Shown: positions 5,289-5,767 of the stretch, in pieces
Layout of the letters: each line of letters starts with the position of its first letter
How positions within the stretch are numbered: the first letter of the stretch is position 1
DNA from: Solirubrobacterales bacterium
Lineage (GTDB): Bacteria > Actinomycetota > Thermoleophilia > Solirubrobacterales > Solirubrobacteraceae
Direction: 5' to 3'
DNA length: 5,767 nt
Assembly (NCBI GenBank): GCA_017354065.1
Contig: JAFMRN010000168.1
Coordinates: 1-5,767, forward strand
The notes under the pieces: model-generated
The model's input: only the letters and a program-made list of their open reading frames with translations
Databases searched by the model: none
Told to the model about the DNA's origin: nothing
Program-made: the position numbers and the translations under genes

Positions 5289-5738
5289 ATGGCGGATTTT
5301 GTAGACGCGACTGTGAAGGACATCGACACGCGTCTGGCCGAACTCAAGGAGGAGGTCGTCAAGCTTGAAGCTGCGCGTACGGCCCTGCTGGGATCGCGGC
5401 GAGGACCAGGCCGCCCGAAGGGCAGCACCAACGGCAGCGCTTCGGCTACGGCGTCGAGTTCAGGATCTGGTTCGGGTTCCGGTTCTGCCAAGTCCCAGTC
5501 CCGCCGGCGCGGGCCCGGGCGCCCGCGTGGCCGGCGCGGCGGCAACACGCGCGCCAACCAGGCACTGGAGCTGGTGCGCAGCAACCCCGGGATCACGATC
5601 CCGCAGATCGCCGAGTCACTGAAGATCGAGCCGAACTACCTGTACCGCGTGCTGCCCAAGCTCGTCTCAGACGGTCAGGTCAAGCGTGACGGCGCCGGCT
5701 GGTACCCGGCCGAGACCCAGGCCGCGTCCGAGTCCTAA
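5289..5738 (+). CDS. Coiled-coil, AT-hook and winged-helix DNA-binding protein (nucleoid-associated-like)
   Basis: 149 aa. Residues 1-34 (KDIDTRLAELKEEVVKLEAARTALL) form a heptad-like helix, probably for dimerisation. Two AT-hook-like motifs follow, RRGPGRPKG (37-45) and RRRGPGRPRGRRGG (72-85), both with the G-R-P core that enters the minor groove, separated by a Ser/Gly/Ala linker with a GSGSGSGS run. The C-terminal domain (88-141) is a winged helix-turn-helix: RANQALELVRSNPGITIPQIAESLKIEPNYLYRVLPKLVSDGQVKRDGAGWYP, with the recognition helix around 115-126. The protein is very basic in the middle and acidic at its ends. From memory, similar proteins are common in Solirubrobacterales and annotated only as winged-helix proteins. 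A role as chromosome-organising or silencing protein is inferred. The ATG follows a clear ribosome site; the gene is probably transcribed alone. Confidence 0.9.
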   Translation: MADFVDATVKDIDTRLAELKEEVVKLEAARTALLGSRRGPGRPKGSTNGSASATASSSGSGSGSGSAKSQSRRRGPGRPRGRRGGNTRANQALELVRSNPGITIPQIAESLKIEPNYLYRVLPKLVSDGQVKRDGAGWYPAETQAASES

Positions 5739-5750
5739 GAACGTGGGAGT

Positions 5751-5767
5751 GGGGGGGGGGGGGGGGG
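5751..5767. repeat. Terminal poly-G run, likely sequencing or assembly artefact
   Basis: Seventeen consecutive G bases end the window, directly after GTGGGAGT. Runs of G at contig ends are typical of two-colour short-read chemistry, where absent signal is called G. A genuine homopolymer cannot be excluded, but nothing lies beyond it to support one. Confidence 0.75.

Noticed and set aside
5460..5490. Short GGTTCG/GGTTCC-like repeats in the last gene
   Set aside because: They are codons of the Gly-Ser linker and need no explanation as a DNA repeat or CRISPR element.

Overview
The window is GC-rich bacterial DNA with the dense, short-spaced gene layout and GC-biased third codon positions of an actinobacterium. 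The proteins most resemble, from memory of family patterns and not from a search, those of Thermoleophilia/Solirubrobacterales. The clues are an anti-sigma-like membrane protein with a FPN..GWRAIGAR..D core, a PGRP-type amidase with a long N-terminal beta domain, and a coiled-coil/AT-hook/winged-helix protein. The window ends in a 17-base G run, which suggests that it is a whole contig with an artefactual right end.

Left part (1-3302, minus strand): a four-gene cluster read right to left. It encodes a 122-aa lysine-rich protein with a short hydrophobic stretch (3302-2934), an LmeA/DUF2993-like signal-anchored lipid-binding protein (2898-2239, apparently starting at CTG), a 546-aa zinc N-acetylmuramoyl-L-alanine amidase of the PGRP/Amidase_2 type (2229-589), and a single-pass anti-sigma-like protein that runs off the left edge (552-1). 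Gaps are 35, 9 and 36 bases. The last three genes share one reading frame, separated only by single stop codons. The theme is the cell envelope: lipid binding, peptidoglycan cleavage and a trans-membrane sensor or anchor.

Middle (3303-3774): the presumed promoter of the envelope cluster with a perfect CGCGAATTCGCG palindrome at its -35 position, then a small minus-strand gene (3634-3395) with an evenly spaced four-cysteine motif. A lower-GC region of about 140 bases follows, separating it from the divergent plus-strand genes.

Right part (3775-5738, plus strand): an atypical SDR/NAD(P)-binding protein with a GTG start, an SRPBCC (START-like) lipid/ligand-pocket protein 33 bases downstream and probably in the same operon, and after 107 bases a separately expressed DNA-binding protein. 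That protein has an N-terminal coiled coil, two AT-hook-like GRP motifs, a Gly-Ser linker and a C-terminal winged helix.

I saw no tRNA, rRNA, CRISPR array, insertion sequence or phage gene. The most unusual points are the CTG start, the amidase without its own signal peptide sitting in frame behind a membrane-anchored protein, the cysteine mini-protein, and the AT-hook/winged-helix architecture.
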